Source of the DNA: Varunaivibrio sulfuroxidans
Lineage (GTDB): Bacteria; Pseudomonadota; Alphaproteobacteria; Rhodospirillales; Magnetovibrionaceae
Reading direction: 5' to 3'
Length of the DNA: 64,000 bases
Assembly: GCF_029318635.1 (NCBI RefSeq)
Contig: NZ_CP119676.1
Coordinates: 1,115,001-1,179,000 of the forward strand
Shown here: positions 39,872 through 48,428 of the stretch, piece by piece
How positions within the stretch are numbered: the stretch's first letter is position 1
Layout: every line of letters begins with the position of its first letter
Notes under the pieces: generated by a model
The model's input: the letters and a program-made list of their open reading frames with translations, nothing else
Databases searched by the model: none
What the model was told of the DNA's origin: nothing
Program-made: the position numbers and the translations under genes

Positions 39872-41881
39872 ATGAAACGCCCTGGCCAGAGTGGCTCCAA
39901 GACATATGAAATCCAGGTTTTTCAATCTGGGCGGTGGATGATTCATGCCCAATACCCCGCCACTCAAAAAGAAGACGCCATAGACGAAGCCAAATCACTT
40001 CAGGAAATTCGGGGGTTTGGCGATATCAAGGTGGTCAGCGACGTCTATAATTCTCGCACCGGCGAAAGCCACGAGCACGTCGTTTACAAACATACCCGTA
40101 TGATGACCGGCGGCTCCGGTTCCGGTCTTTGGGGCGGGCCTTCGGTGGGGGCTTCACGGGGCGCCGGGGCGCAGCAAAACTGGAAATCGCGTTCCACCGC
40201 CTCCGATGTGGATATTGACCTGGGCTTAACCCCCTCGGGGGGCGCAAGCAAGAACGGTAAAAAACGTGGCCCGGGTTTTTTCACAAAATTGGTCTTGGTG
40301 ACGTTGTTTAGCATGGTTGTCGCCGCCTTGATCACCATCATCGCCGGCGAAATGCTTCCCGCCGAGAAAATTTTCGGTATTGCATTTTACGGCCAAACGC
40401 GTTCGAACGCCCTTCTCGGTTTTTTTATTGTTTTCTTCCTATTTACTCTGCTGTCCTCGGCCGTCGCCTTCATTTCGAAGGATGACCTGAAGGCCCCTCG
40501 CGCGCGCAAGAAAAAACCGAAAAAACCTCTCTACGAGGCCGCGCAGACCGACGACGACCGGGAAGAGGCGAGCACCGACGACGAAGAGGCGCAAAGCGAA
40601 ACCGAGGAAGCCCCCGAGACCGAGAAAGAGGAAGAGGAAGACGCGGAAGCCGAGACCGAAGAACCCGAGACGGAGGAAGACACCGAACCCGAACCCGAAC
40701 CCGAGCCCGAGCCCGAGCCCGAAAAAGATCCCGTACTCACGCCTTTCGTTGAAAAACAAAAGGCGCAAATGATGACCTTCTTCGGACAGGCACTGGGCAC
40801 GTTAACCGCCGCCCAGAAAAAAATGGATACTTACAACAAATTTGGGGTCAATCTCTACCTCGCCGGCGCGTCAGAAACGCTGGGAAGCGAACGCGGACTG
40901 GAGCCCGCCGCGACCGCCCATATCCTGCGCGAAAGCGTCCAAATCATGGGATTTAAAAAAGAAAACGCCGAAACCTTTTCCGAGCGTTACCACGATTACC
41001 TTTTGCAAGACAGCCGCTACATGCAAATGTTTCAATCCGGACGCCTCGACATGAACCAATATCTCGGCGCGCCCGGTGATGGCAAGCCGATGAATGGCGA
41101 GGAAACCGGCTTGTCGAACGCGCTGCTTGCCTGGAACAAACCGAAGGAACCCGACGACCCGGAAAGAGAAGTCACCGTGATGTTCACCGACTTGGTCGGC
41201 TCGACCGCGATGACTCACGAAAAAGGAAACAAAGGCGCCCAGGAAATCGTACGCGCCCATAATACGATCGTTCGCGACATCCTTTCTCGCACCGGCGGAC
41301 ATGAGGTCAAGCACACCGGCGACGGCATCATGGCTTCGTTCGAAAACGTGCAAAAAAGCGTTTTCGCCACCGCCGAGATACAGCGCCAAGTCGCTCTTCA
41401 CAACCAGAATAACACCGATACGCCACTGAAAATAAAAATCGGCGTCAACGTCGGGCGCGCCCTCGCCGAAGAGAACGATCTTTACGGCGTTACCGTGCAG
41501 TTGGCGGCGCGCATCGTCGATAAGGCGCAGGCCGATCAGATTTTGGTTTCCGAAACCGTCCACGGCATGTCCAAGGGCGGCGATATTCAATTTATCAAAC
41601 GCGGACCGTACATGATGAAGGGTATCGACGGCCCCGCTTATCTATACGAAGTCGTCTGGGATAGCCGGACCGACATTCCCGTACTGCAAAAAGAGGCCGC
41701 CGCGGAAAACGCCCGGTTGGCCCGGGCCGCCGGTCTTCCGGAGGCGTCCCCCGACCCCATCGCCTCCCAGCCTTCCCCGACACCGAGCGACGCGACCACT
41801 GTGCTCACTGACGGGGCCGCGCAGACGCGCGCCTCTTCTTCTCCCGCCGCGCCGCCCGCCAAGGCGCCGACAAACGCATAA
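39872..41881 (+). CDS. membrane class III adenylate/guanylate cyclase
   Basis: 669 residues. Residues 1-70 form a small domain of unknown function (TYEIQVFQSGRWMIHAQYPATQKEDAI). Two membrane helices follow (about 133-158 and 172-197), then a highly acidic, Glu/Pro-rich linker (about 215-290). A helical region leads to the cyclase domain: VTVMFTDLVGSTAM with metal Asp, GGHEVKHTGDGIMASF with the second Asp, and DLYGVTVQLAARIVDKA. The Pro/Ala-rich C-terminus is probably disordered. Likely makes cAMP; purine specificity was not resolved from the sequence. Confidence 0.85.
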   Translation: MKRPGQSGSKTYEIQVFQSGRWMIHAQYPATQKEDAIDEAKSLQEIRGFGDIKVVSDVYNSRTGESHEHVVYKHTRMMTGGSGSGLWGGPSVGASRGAGAQQNWKSRSTASDVDIDLGLTPSGGASKNGKKRGPGFFTKLVLVTLFSMVVAALITIIAGEMLPAEKIFGIAFYGQTRSNALLGFFIVFFLFTLLSSAVAFISKDDLKAPRARKKKPKKPLYEAAQTDDDREEASTDDEEAQSETEEAPETEKEEEEDAEAETEEPETEEDTEPEPEPEPEPEPEKDPVLTPFVEKQKAQMMTFFGQALGTLTAAQKKMDTYNKFGVNLYLAGASETLGSERGLEPAATAHILRESVQIMGFKKENAETFSERYHDYLLQDSRYMQMFQSGRLDMNQYLGAPGDGKPMNGEETGLSNALLAWNKPKEPDDPEREVTVMFTDLVGSTAMTHEKGNKGAQEIVRAHNTIVRDILSRTGGHEVKHTGDGIMASFENVQKSVFATAEIQRQVALHNQNNTDTPLKIKIGVNVGRALAEENDLYGVTVQLAARIVDKAQADQILVSETVHGMSKGGDIQFIKRGPYMMKGIDGPAYLYEVVWDSRTDIPVLQKEAAAENARLARAAGLPEASPDPIASQPSPTPSDATTVLTDGAAQTRASSSPAAPPAKAPTNA

Positions 41882-42077
41882 GACCGGAAGCTTGCACGCC
41901 ACAGGCGCGTTTGCCGCATCTCTTTTCAGCGCTCCCCCCCTTGCGTGGGGATCATTACCCTCATACATCAGCACTGTTCAGCGATGCCATTTTTCGGATC
42001 CCTGAATGCGAGCAATCGCGCGCCCAGCCGTTTTGGTGGGCCGAACATGTATCTTGCTTATCAAAGGAGAAACAGAA

Positions 42078-42545
42078 ATGCGTACTATCGATCTTTCCCC
42101 ACTTCACCGTTTCGCCGTCGGTTTCGATCACATGCAGCGCCAGCTGGATACGCTCAGCCGATTGGACGAGACCACCCAATCCTATCCGCCGTATAATATC
42201 GAGGCGCGCAGCGAAAATGACTATCGAATCAGTCTGGCCGTCGCGGGTTTCGACGCCGGCGACCTGGACGTCACGGTCAAGGAAAGCACCTTGGTCGTCT
42301 CCGGTCGCCAAGATCACCCCGAGGCGGAAGTCAAGTACCTCCACCGTGGCATAGCGGGACGAACGTTCGAACGCCGATTCGAATTGGCCGACCACATCAA
42401 GGTTGTCGCCGCCGATTTGGCCAATGGCCTATTGCATATCGATCTTAAACGAGAAGTCCCCGAGGAAATGAAGCCGCGGAAAATAGAAATCACGGCAAAG
42501 CCCGGCGGGAACGTTCAAAAATCCATTGAGAACAAAGCCGCCTAG
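42078..42545 (+). CDS. small heat shock protein, Hsp20 family
   Basis: 155 residues from ATG 42078 with AAAGGAGA upstream. The alpha-crystallin domain spans about 35-135 (YPPYNIEARSENDYRISLAVAGF, LVVSGRQ, RTFERRFELADHIKVVAADLANGLLHIDLKREV). N-terminus RTIDLSPLHRFAVGFD is typical of IbpA-like proteins. Its TAG stop is formed by the TA and first G at the edge of the adjoining MITE-like element. Confidence 0.95.
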   Translation: MRTIDLSPLHRFAVGFDHMQRQLDTLSRLDETTQSYPPYNIEARSENDYRISLAVAGFDAGDLDVTVKESTLVVSGRQDHPEAEVKYLHRGIAGRTFERRFELADHIKVVAADLANGLLHIDLKREVPEEMKPRKIEITAKPGGNVQKSIENKAA

Positions 42546-42673
42546 TGGTTTGCGTTTACCATTTGTGTCCGATGCCGTTGGACACAAACGTGTGAACAAA
42601 TCAAACCGCAATAAAAAGAGGGATCGTGGTCGGCCCGATGGTTCGCGGGCGCGAAACGTCGGTATCGATCCAC
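42545..42673 (+). mobile_element. 129-bp MITE-like element, copy 1
   Basis: Begins GTGGTTTGCG and ends TCGATCCAC, so the tips are GTGG/CCAC. Preceded by TA (42543-42544) and followed by TG. Ungapped alignment with the reverse complement of copy 2 (45172-45300) gives 113 of 129 identical. Internal hairpins: TTTGTGTCC with GGACACAAA, and CCGATGGTTCGCG with CGCGAAACGTCGG. No open frame of note. Size, short ends and TA context resemble miniature elements moved by a Tc1/mariner-IS630 type transposase; that link is inferred. Confidence 0.8.
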
Positions 42674-42707
42674 TGGGGCCTTTATCGCGCCCTTGAGGCT
42701 CTTTTTC

Positions 42708-42779
42708 TCCCCCGTGCTGGGTTTTGCACCCACCACGGGGGATCACTTCCTCGTGAATATGCCGGTTGGGCGCACGAGG
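42708..42779. repeat. two consecutive hairpins upstream of DUF2892 gene
   Basis: First: TCCCCCGTG (42708-42716) with CACGGGGGA (42734-42742), with an inner TGGG/CCCA pair. Second: CCTCGTG (42749-42755) with CACGAGG (42773-42779). No T-run follows, so not a simple terminator. They lie between copy 1 of the MITE-like element and the next gene. Confidence 0.55.
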
Positions 42780-42847
42780 CGATTGGCCTTTCTTTCTTCG
42801 AGTTGTATAGTTTTATCTTGTACAATTTGAAATGAGAGAGGGACGCA

Positions 42848-43060
42848 ATGAAGAAGAATGTTGGCGGCGCGGATCGCATCATCAGAATCATTTTGGGATT
42901 GGCGATCTTATCGTTGTTTTTTATCCTCGAAGGCAATGCGCGGTATTGGGCGCTTGTCGGATTGATCCCCCTGGGAACGGCCTTGATCGGATGGTGCCCA
43001 CCGTATGCGATTTTTGGCATGAACACCTGCCGTACCAAGAACGATACCCCTCCGGACTAA
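42848..43060 (+). CDS. DUF2892 (YgaP-like) small membrane protein
   Basis: 70 residues, two membrane helices (about 10-27 and 33-52). KKNVGGADRIIRIILGLAI and the C-terminal WCPPYAIFGMNTC with two cysteines match DUF2892. Such domains are fused to rhodanese in YgaP; here it stands alone. GAGAGGG precedes the ATG. Confidence 0.9.
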   Translation: MKKNVGGADRIIRIILGLAILSLFFILEGNARYWALVGLIPLGTALIGWCPPYAIFGMNTCRTKNDTPPD

Positions 43061-43178
43061 TTGCCGGTCTAAGTTCTTTGGCCTAACTTTCCGAACTGTC
43101 CATAAAACCGGCCTCAGCCGGGTGGGTTCCGCCCGTCCGGCTGGGGCGGGCGTGCCCGTTCGACCCGACGGCTTGCCT

Positions 43179-43649
43179 TCAGGCGATCGTTTGGGATTGC
43201 TCCGCGTCGCCTTTCATGACAAAGCGTTCGAGCGCCTCACGCATATAGGCCGGTATCGAACACGGGGTTGCGCTTTTGCGATCGACGATAACATGAACGA
43301 AGCGTCCGACTCCGGCCGCGTCCTCGATTCCCTTGGAAAACAGGGCCACCTTATAGCTCAGGCTGGTGTTTCCCAGCCGGGTGACGCCGATCGCCGCCTC
43401 TACCGTCTCGGGATAGCTCAAGGGGCGAAAAAAACGGCATTGCGTTTCGGCGGCGTAGGCGACCTGAGGCGCGCCGCTCCAATCCAAGGGGCAGGCGTCG
43501 AGCAAGTGCATCACCGCCGCTTGAAAATATGAATAAAAAACGACGTTATTAACATGCCCCAGCATGTCGTTGTCTTCCCAACGCGTCTGAACATCGGTTA
43601 TCAAGGGAAAATCGGCACGCCGGACAAAACGATCATTTTTGGCCGCCAT
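43179..43649 (-). CDS. acyl-CoA thioesterase, 4HBT family
   Basis: 156 residues. Hot-dog fold with the catalytic Asp-containing TRWEDNDMLGHVNNVVFYSYFQAA. Distinct from YbgC at 21913. Single gene, minus strand, converging with the DUF2892 gene; substrate unknown. Confidence 0.9.
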   Translation of the reverse strand: MAAKNDRFVRRADFPLITDVQTRWEDNDMLGHVNNVVFYSYFQAAVMHLLDACPLDWSGAPQVAYAAETQCRFFRPLSYPETVEAAIGVTRLGNTSLSYKVALFSKGIEDAAGVGRFVHVIVDRKSATPCSIPAYMREALERFVMKGDAEQSQTIA

Positions 43650-43793
43650 AACACACTCCTGGGGGCTTGCTTCAGGGGATACTTCAAGGTCGGCGTCTTA
43701 CGACAAGATTAAGGCATCCGAACGGGCGGAAAAAACCATCTCCAAACCAAAGAAGAAGGGCCGCCAACGGCGACCCTGTCTTTACCCCTCGAG

Positions 43794-43934
43794 CCTGTTA
43801 AACTCGCATACTCTTATTGTTTATAGTTGCGACTGTAACCAAATATAACTGCGTCGGTCAAGGACCATTTGAAACAATTTGAAACAAAGCGAAAAAGGCG
43901 CCACCCGAATAGAGGGTGGCGCGAGTTTAACAGG
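43794..43934. repeat. 14-bp inverted repeat flanking a hairpin region
   Basis: CCTGTTAAACTCGC at 43794-43807 recurs perfectly as its reverse complement at 43921-43934, 113 bases apart. The enclosed stretch is AT-rich with a short direct repeat (ATTTGAAACA) and contains the terminator-like hairpin at 43898-43922. Confidence 0.7.
43892..43922 (-). terminator. terminator-like hairpin downstream of the DUF1192 gene
   Basis: GCGCCACCC (43898-43906) with GGGTGGCGC (43914-43922), 7-base loop, perfect 9-bp stem. Read on the minus strand it ends in TTTTT. About 145 bases beyond the DUF1192 stop; may instead terminate a small RNA. Confidence 0.75.
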
Positions 43935-43995
43935 GAGGCGTCGAGCGTATCGAATACACCCCGTCCGACGCCGCCTCAGGGTATGTGTCGCGGGT
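43892..43995 (-). ncRNA. candidate small RNA
   Basis: Minus-strand region ending in the hairpin-plus-T-run at 43892-43922. Upstream is a second strong hairpin (GAGGCG...CGCCTC with GTCG/CGAC) and beyond it an AT-rich stretch with TTGCAA (44022-44027) and a weak -10. No coding frame. Could be an sRNA of about 100 nt or simply the 3' untranslated end of the DUF1192 mRNA. Confidence 0.3.
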
Positions 43996-44067
43996 TAATC
44001 ATTACTTAACTGTGCGGGCATTTGCAATAAAATAATATATTATAAGTTGCATTCAAGGTGGTCGGCG

Positions 44068-44253
44068 TCAGTTTTTGAAAAAGGCTTCCGCGCCACTACG
44101 GGCCTGGACCTTGTCGTCGATAACCTTGGTTACACGTTCAATTTCTTCTTTGAGTTCAAGCAAATAACCCTGAAGGGCTTCGATCGACATCTCATCCAAG
44201 TTTTTTTGTGGTGGGCGCCCTCGTCGGGAAGTTTGTTCTTCTTCATCCATCAT
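44068..44253 (-). CDS. DUF1192 family small protein
   Basis: 61 residues from ATG 44253 with GAGGG upstream. RRGRPPQKNLDEMSIEALQGYLLELKEEIERVTKVIDDK matches DUF1192: a short charged N-terminus and a single helix, near-universal in alphaproteobacteria, function unknown. A longer in-frame extension to 44448 is not supported. Confidence 0.85.
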   Translation of the reverse strand: MMDEEEQTSRRGRPPQKNLDEMSIEALQGYLLELKEEIERVTKVIDDKVQARSGAEAFFKN

Positions 44254-44507
44254 CGCGTCCCTCTTATCTCCCTTAGCTGGGTTTTCGCATAAACGCGACA
44301 GCGCCGCCCCATCGCGCGCGTCGCCATTCATCCGTACATTATGAACCGCAGGAAGACGGAGGGCATCAAGCGCCTTTTTCTTTTGCGCCCAAAATTTATT
44401 GAATTTAGACGCAAGAAACGGGATGCCCCACCGCGCAAGGCCGTGCAAAACAGATTCCGCATCGCGCCACGCACGGATACAGACACGGATACAGATAAGG
44501 ATACTCG
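44254..44507. other. intergenic region with short tandem repeat
   Basis: Between the divergent DUF1192 and EamA genes. Near 44474-44503 the unit ACGGATACAGAC occurs about two and a half times just ahead of the EamA start. No other structure noted. Confidence 0.4.
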
Positions 44508-45601
44508 ATGTCTTCGCACGCCCGGATCAACGCGTCAATGTCGGCTCTCGAATGGGGCATGCTTGTCGCCCTTTCCATGCTTTGGGGGGGCGCGTTTTTT
44601 TTAAATGGGATTATCGTTCGCGAGCTTCCGCCGCTAACCATCGTCTTCGGCCGGATGGCGTTGGCCGCCTTGGCGCTTTGGGGCGTCGTGCGGCTCCGGG
44701 GTTTGAAGATGCCCCGAAACCGCCGGGTGTGGTCGGCTTTTTTCATCATGGGGTTTTTGAACAACGTCCTACCATTCACCTTGATCGTTTGGAGTTTGGG
44801 ACACATTTCCTCTGGCGTGGCGGCGATTTTAAACGCGGCGACGCCCTTTTTCACGGTTCTTGTCGGCCATCGGCTAACCCACGACGAAAAGATAACGCCA
44901 TCCCGTCTGATAGGCGTCGCCGCCGGACTCCTCGGTGTCGCGGCGATGATCGGGGAGACGGCCCGAAACGCGCTCGGCGTTGACGTCGTGGCCCAAATCG
45001 CGGTCCTCGGCGCGGCGCTGTCCTATGCCTTTGCCGGTGTTTACGGGCGACGCTTTCGCGCCCTGGGGATCGCGCCGATCGCCACGGCGACGGGTCAGGT
45101 GACGGCGTCGAGCCTGATGCTGTTCCCGTTGATGGGATTGATCGACCGTCCCTGGACGTTACCACCGCCTAGTGGATCGACTCCGACGTTTCGCTCCCGC
45201 GAACCATCGGGCCGACCACTATCTATCTTTTTGTTGCAGTTTGATTTCTTCACACATTTGTGTCCAATAGCATCAGACTCAAATGTTAAACTCAAACCAC
45301 TAGTCCGGGGGGCGCGGCGGCCCTGTTTGGGATCGCCATTTTCTCGACTGCGCTCGCCTATATCTTATATTTTCGCATTCTCGCCACCGCCGGGGCGACA
45401 AACCTCCTGTTGGTCACCTTTCTTATTCCGGTCAGCGCAATCGTTCTGGGTGTGCTTTTTCTTAGCGAAAACCTACGCCCCGAACATCTCGTCGGCATGG
45501 CGTTGATCGGCATCGGCCTCGCGGCCATTGACGGTCGTCCATGGGGGGCGGTTAAGCGCGCATTGATGCGGAGAAAAATTGCCCGTAAGCGCCCGCGATG
45601 A
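44508..45601 (+). pseudogene. EamA/DMT transporter gene broken by an insertion
   Basis: The intact 5' part (44508-45171) encodes EamA helices (LSMLWGGAFFLNGIIVRELP, GFLNNVLPFTLIVWSL, GVAAILNAATPFFTVLVGH) up to DRPWTLPPPS. The MITE-like copy 2 (45172-45300) plus the duplicated TA adds 131 bp and shifts the frame. After it the original frame continues: GIAIFSTALAYILYFRILATAG and FLIPVSAIVLGVLFLSENLRPE to the stop at 45601. Removing the element and one TA rejoins LPPPS to PGGAAALFGIAI in frame, so the loss is due to this insertion alone. AAGGA precedes ATG 44508. Confidence 0.92.
45172..45300 (-). mobile_element. 129-bp MITE-like element, copy 2
   Basis: Same length as copy 1 and reverse orientation. 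Flanked by a perfect TA duplication (45170-45171 and 45301-45302). Tips GTGG...CCAC. Inserted in an EamA transporter gene. 16 substitutions and no gaps relative to copy 1. Confidence 0.88.
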
Positions 45602-45752
45602 CGATCACGGCGTGAACCCACAGGGCGAGAACACGCCACCATCACCGAGCAAATCATTGCCGATCAAGCCCCTGGACTGTACGCTGACGGCCTCCCCGGG
45701 GGGCATCCTCGCCACCCATCCTCAATGCATTTCCCCAAGGAGTTCGTTCACG

Positions 45753-46742
45753 ATGAGCAATCTGATGCGGTGCATCGAAATAAAACAACCGGGAGGCCCG
45801 CAAATGCTGGTCCCGGCCCAGCGTCCCATCCCCTCCCCCGGCCCCGGCATGGTGCGCATCAAGGTCGCCGCCGCCGGCGTGAATCGTCCGGATATCCTAC
45901 AGCGCGAGGGGAAATATCCACCCCCGCCGGGAGCCAGTGACATCCCCGGTCTGGAAGTGGCGGGAACGATCGACGCCGTGGGCGAAGGCGTCGCGACGCC
46001 AAGCCTCGGCGCACGAGTCACGGCGCTGTTGACGGGCGGCGGCTACGGCGCCTACGCCATCGCGCCCGCTCCCCAGTGCTTGCCCATACCCAAAGGCCTG
46101 ACCTATATCGAGGCCGCCGCCCTGCCCGAAACTTACTTCACGGTTTGGAACAATATTTTCGAACGCGCCGCGCTCACCGCCGGGGAAACGCTGCTTGTCC
46201 ACGGCGGCTCCAGCGGGATCGGCACCACCGCCATTCAACTGGCCCACCACTTCGGCGCAAAGGTTATGACCACCGCCGCCACCGAGGAAAAGTGCCAAGT
46301 TTGCCGCGAGCTGGGCGCGGACCTCGCCATCACCTATCCGACCCAAGACTTTGTCGAGCACGCCAAAACCTTCAATGACGGCAAGGGCGTCAACGTTATC
46401 CTCGACATGGTCGGGGGAGATTACGTTCAACGCAACATCAAGGCGCTCGCCCCCGACGGACGCCTGGTCAATATCGCCTTTCTGCACGGCTCGAAAGTTA
46501 CCGTCGATCTTATGGCGGTCATGCTCAAGCGCTTGACGCTAACCGGATCGACCCTTCGCGCGCGCGCGATCGACGTCAAAGGGGAAATCGCCGATGCGTT
46601 GAGAAAAAACGTCTGGCCGCTTATCGAAGATGGTAAAATAAGACCGGTCATCCATGCCACGTTCGCCCTGGATGACGCCGCCGAAGCCCACCGAATGATG
46701 GAACAAGGCCAGCACATAGGAAAGATCGTTCTGACCCTTTGA
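45753..46742 (+). CDS. NAD(P)H quinone oxidoreductase (MDR superfamily)
   Basis: 329 residues from ATG 45753, with AAGGAG ten bases upstream. Zinc-free medium-chain dehydrogenase, PIG3/TP53I3-like: RIKVAAAGVNRPDILQREGKYPPPPG, LPETYFTVWNNIFERA, nucleotide-binding LVHGGSSGIGTTAIQLAHHFGAKV. Probable NADPH:quinone reductase. Confidence 0.92.
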   Translation: MSNLMRCIEIKQPGGPQMLVPAQRPIPSPGPGMVRIKVAAAGVNRPDILQREGKYPPPPGASDIPGLEVAGTIDAVGEGVATPSLGARVTALLTGGGYGAYAIAPAPQCLPIPKGLTYIEAAALPETYFTVWNNIFERAALTAGETLLVHGGSSGIGTTAIQLAHHFGAKVMTTAATEEKCQVCRELGADLAITYPTQDFVEHAKTFNDGKGVNVILDMVGGDYVQRNIKALAPDGRLVNIAFLHGSKVTVDLMAVMLKRLTLTGSTLRARAIDVKGEIADALRKNVWPLIEDGKIRPVIHATFALDDAAEAHRMMEQGQHIGKIVLTL

Positions 46743-46890
46743 GGACGCGCGAAAATCCGCGTGTTGTGGGATGTAGAGGGGTTTGACCTTGTGCTTGAAG
46801 CAAGGTTATAAAGGGGCTAAGCGTTCACTTTTTAGGGGCTTGAATATACGCGCCCCTGTCATCTGGATAATAAAGTAAAGGACAACATCG

Positions 46891-47484
46891 ATGACACACC
46901 CCCTTATGCCCAAGGCTACGGCCGTGTGGCTGGTGGAAAATACCGCGTTGACGTTCGGCCAGATCGCCGCGTTTTGCGCATTGCACGAACTGGAAGTTCA
47001 AGCCATCGCCGACGGCGAAGTCGCGGTTGGCATGCAAGGCATGGACCCGATCGCGGCCAACATCCTGACGCAAAAAGAAATCGATCGTTGCGTCGCCGAC
47101 CCCAACGCCCACCTCGTGATGACCAAGGCGACACTTCCCCAAGCCCGCGCACGGGCGAAAGGCGCCCGTTATACCCCGGTTTCCAAACGCCAAGACCGTC
47201 CCGACGGAATAGCTTGGCTGCTCAAGAATTATCCCGAATTGGGCGACAGCCAGATTTCCAAGCTGGTCGGCACCACAAAATCGACGATCGCTTCAATTCG
47301 CGACCGGTCGCACTGGAACATCGCCAACATCAAGGCGCAAAATCCCGTCAGCCTCGGCTTATGCGCCCAGGCCGACCTGGAAAAACAGGTCGCCATCGCC
47401 CGCGCCCGCGCCGGCACTACTCGCGGTGGCGCCGCGCCGGCGGAACCTCTCGACACAGCGATCTCCGAAACGAGAGAGAAATAA
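46891..47484 (+). CDS. trcR: DUF1013 / TrcR-like cell-cycle regulator
   Basis: 197 residues. HPLMPKATAVWLVENTALTFGQIAAFCALHELEVQAIADGEV and a helix-turn-helix-like segment (LGDSQISKLVGTTKSTIASIRDRSHWN) match the DUF1013 family, named TrcR in Caulobacter as a transcriptional regulator. Alphaproteobacteria-specific. Followed by a strong terminator. Confidence 0.92.
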   Translation: MTHPLMPKATAVWLVENTALTFGQIAAFCALHELEVQAIADGEVAVGMQGMDPIAANILTQKEIDRCVADPNAHLVMTKATLPQARARAKGARYTPVSKRQDRPDGIAWLLKNYPELGDSQISKLVGTTKSTIASIRDRSHWNIANIKAQNPVSLGLCAQADLEKQVAIARARAGTTRGGAAPAEPLDTAISETREK

Positions 47485-47525
47485 CTTCGCGCCCATTGAC
47501 AGCGTAAAATTTAAGATAAAGTCTA

Positions 47526-47573
47526 AAAGACCGCCTGACCGAGGACAATCCTCCCGCTCAGGCGGTCTTTTTA
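47526..47573. terminator. bidirectional intrinsic terminator
   Basis: Perfect 13-bp stem AAAGACCGCCTGA (47526-47538) with TCAGGCGGTCTTT (47558-47570), T-run on the plus strand and a shorter one on the minus. Serves trcR and perhaps the converging SDR gene. Confidence 0.9.
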
Positions 47574-47609
47574 TTTTTATTCTAAAAGATGGCGTCCTCG
47601 ACGACACAA

Positions 47610-48386
47610 TCACGCCTCGACGGGGACCGTGTAGTTCAACGCCATGCGCCCACCGTCGGCGTACAGACATTGCCCTGTCATATAGCTGGCGTCGTCACTG
47701 GCGAGGAAAACCGCGATGGCGGCGATTTCGTCGGGATCGCCCAGGCGTCCCATCGGGGTGCGCGACATGATGCGGTCTTTCGCTTCGGGGTCCTCCATCA
47801 CCTTGGCGGCGAGATCGGTCATGATCGTGCCCGGGCCGATGGCGTTGACACGGATATTGGCGCTGGCCAGGGCCAGGGCCATCACCTTTGTCAACTGGTT
47901 GACGCCGCCCTTGCACACCACGTACGAAGCGATCGACGGGATCGCCATCACCGCGTTGACCGACGACATATTGACGATCGCCCCGCCGTTCCGGCTGCGC
48001 ACCATCTCGCGCGCCACCGCCTGGCCCAACAGAAAATAGCCCTTCAGATTGATATCGACGACGCGGTCGAAATCCGCTTCTTCCAGGTCGAGAAAATCGC
48101 AGACGTGGACCACCGCCGCATTATTTAGCAATACGTCGATCCGACCGTAGAGATCCACCGTGCGCGTCACCAAACGATCGACCTGATCTTTTTGCGAAAC
48201 GTCGCATTTGATGAACGCGGCTTCGCCGCCGATCCCCTTGAGGGCATGAGCGGCGCTGTCGCCCTGAGTCTCGTCGATATCGGCGATGACGACTTTCGCC
48301 CCTTCCATCACGAAACGCCGGGCGCAGGCGAGGCCGATCCCCTGCGCCCCACCCGACACGATCGCAACCTTATTGTCTAATTTCAT
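47610..48386 (-). CDS. SDR family oxidoreductase
   Basis: 258 residues. Classical short-chain dehydrogenase: cofactor loop VSGGAQGIGLACARRF, LLNNAAVVHV, catalytic Ser in NMSSVNAV and YVVCK, and C-terminal FLASDDASYMTGQCLYADGG. Asp in VVIADID suggests NAD preference. 42 bases after prpE, so probably co-transcribed; substrate unknown. Confidence 0.9.
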   Translation of the reverse strand: MKLDNKVAIVSGGAQGIGLACARRFVMEGAKVVIADIDETQGDSAAHALKGIGGEAAFIKCDVSQKDQVDRLVTRTVDLYGRIDVLLNNAAVVHVCDFLDLEEADFDRVVDINLKGYFLLGQAVAREMVRSRNGGAIVNMSSVNAVMAIPSIASYVVCKGGVNQLTKVMALALASANIRVNAIGPGTIMTDLAAKVMEDPEAKDRIMSRTPMGRLGDPDEIAAIAVFLASDDASYMTGQCLYADGGRMALNYTVPVEA

Positions 48387-48428
48387 AATATCGGCATACC
48401 TTCCAGGCCATCGATTTCCACGCTCTGC

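Noticed and set aside
39645..39875. 76-codon plus frame overlapping the cyclase start by ATGA
   Set aside because: No ribosome binding site or known fold; likely part of the promoter region.
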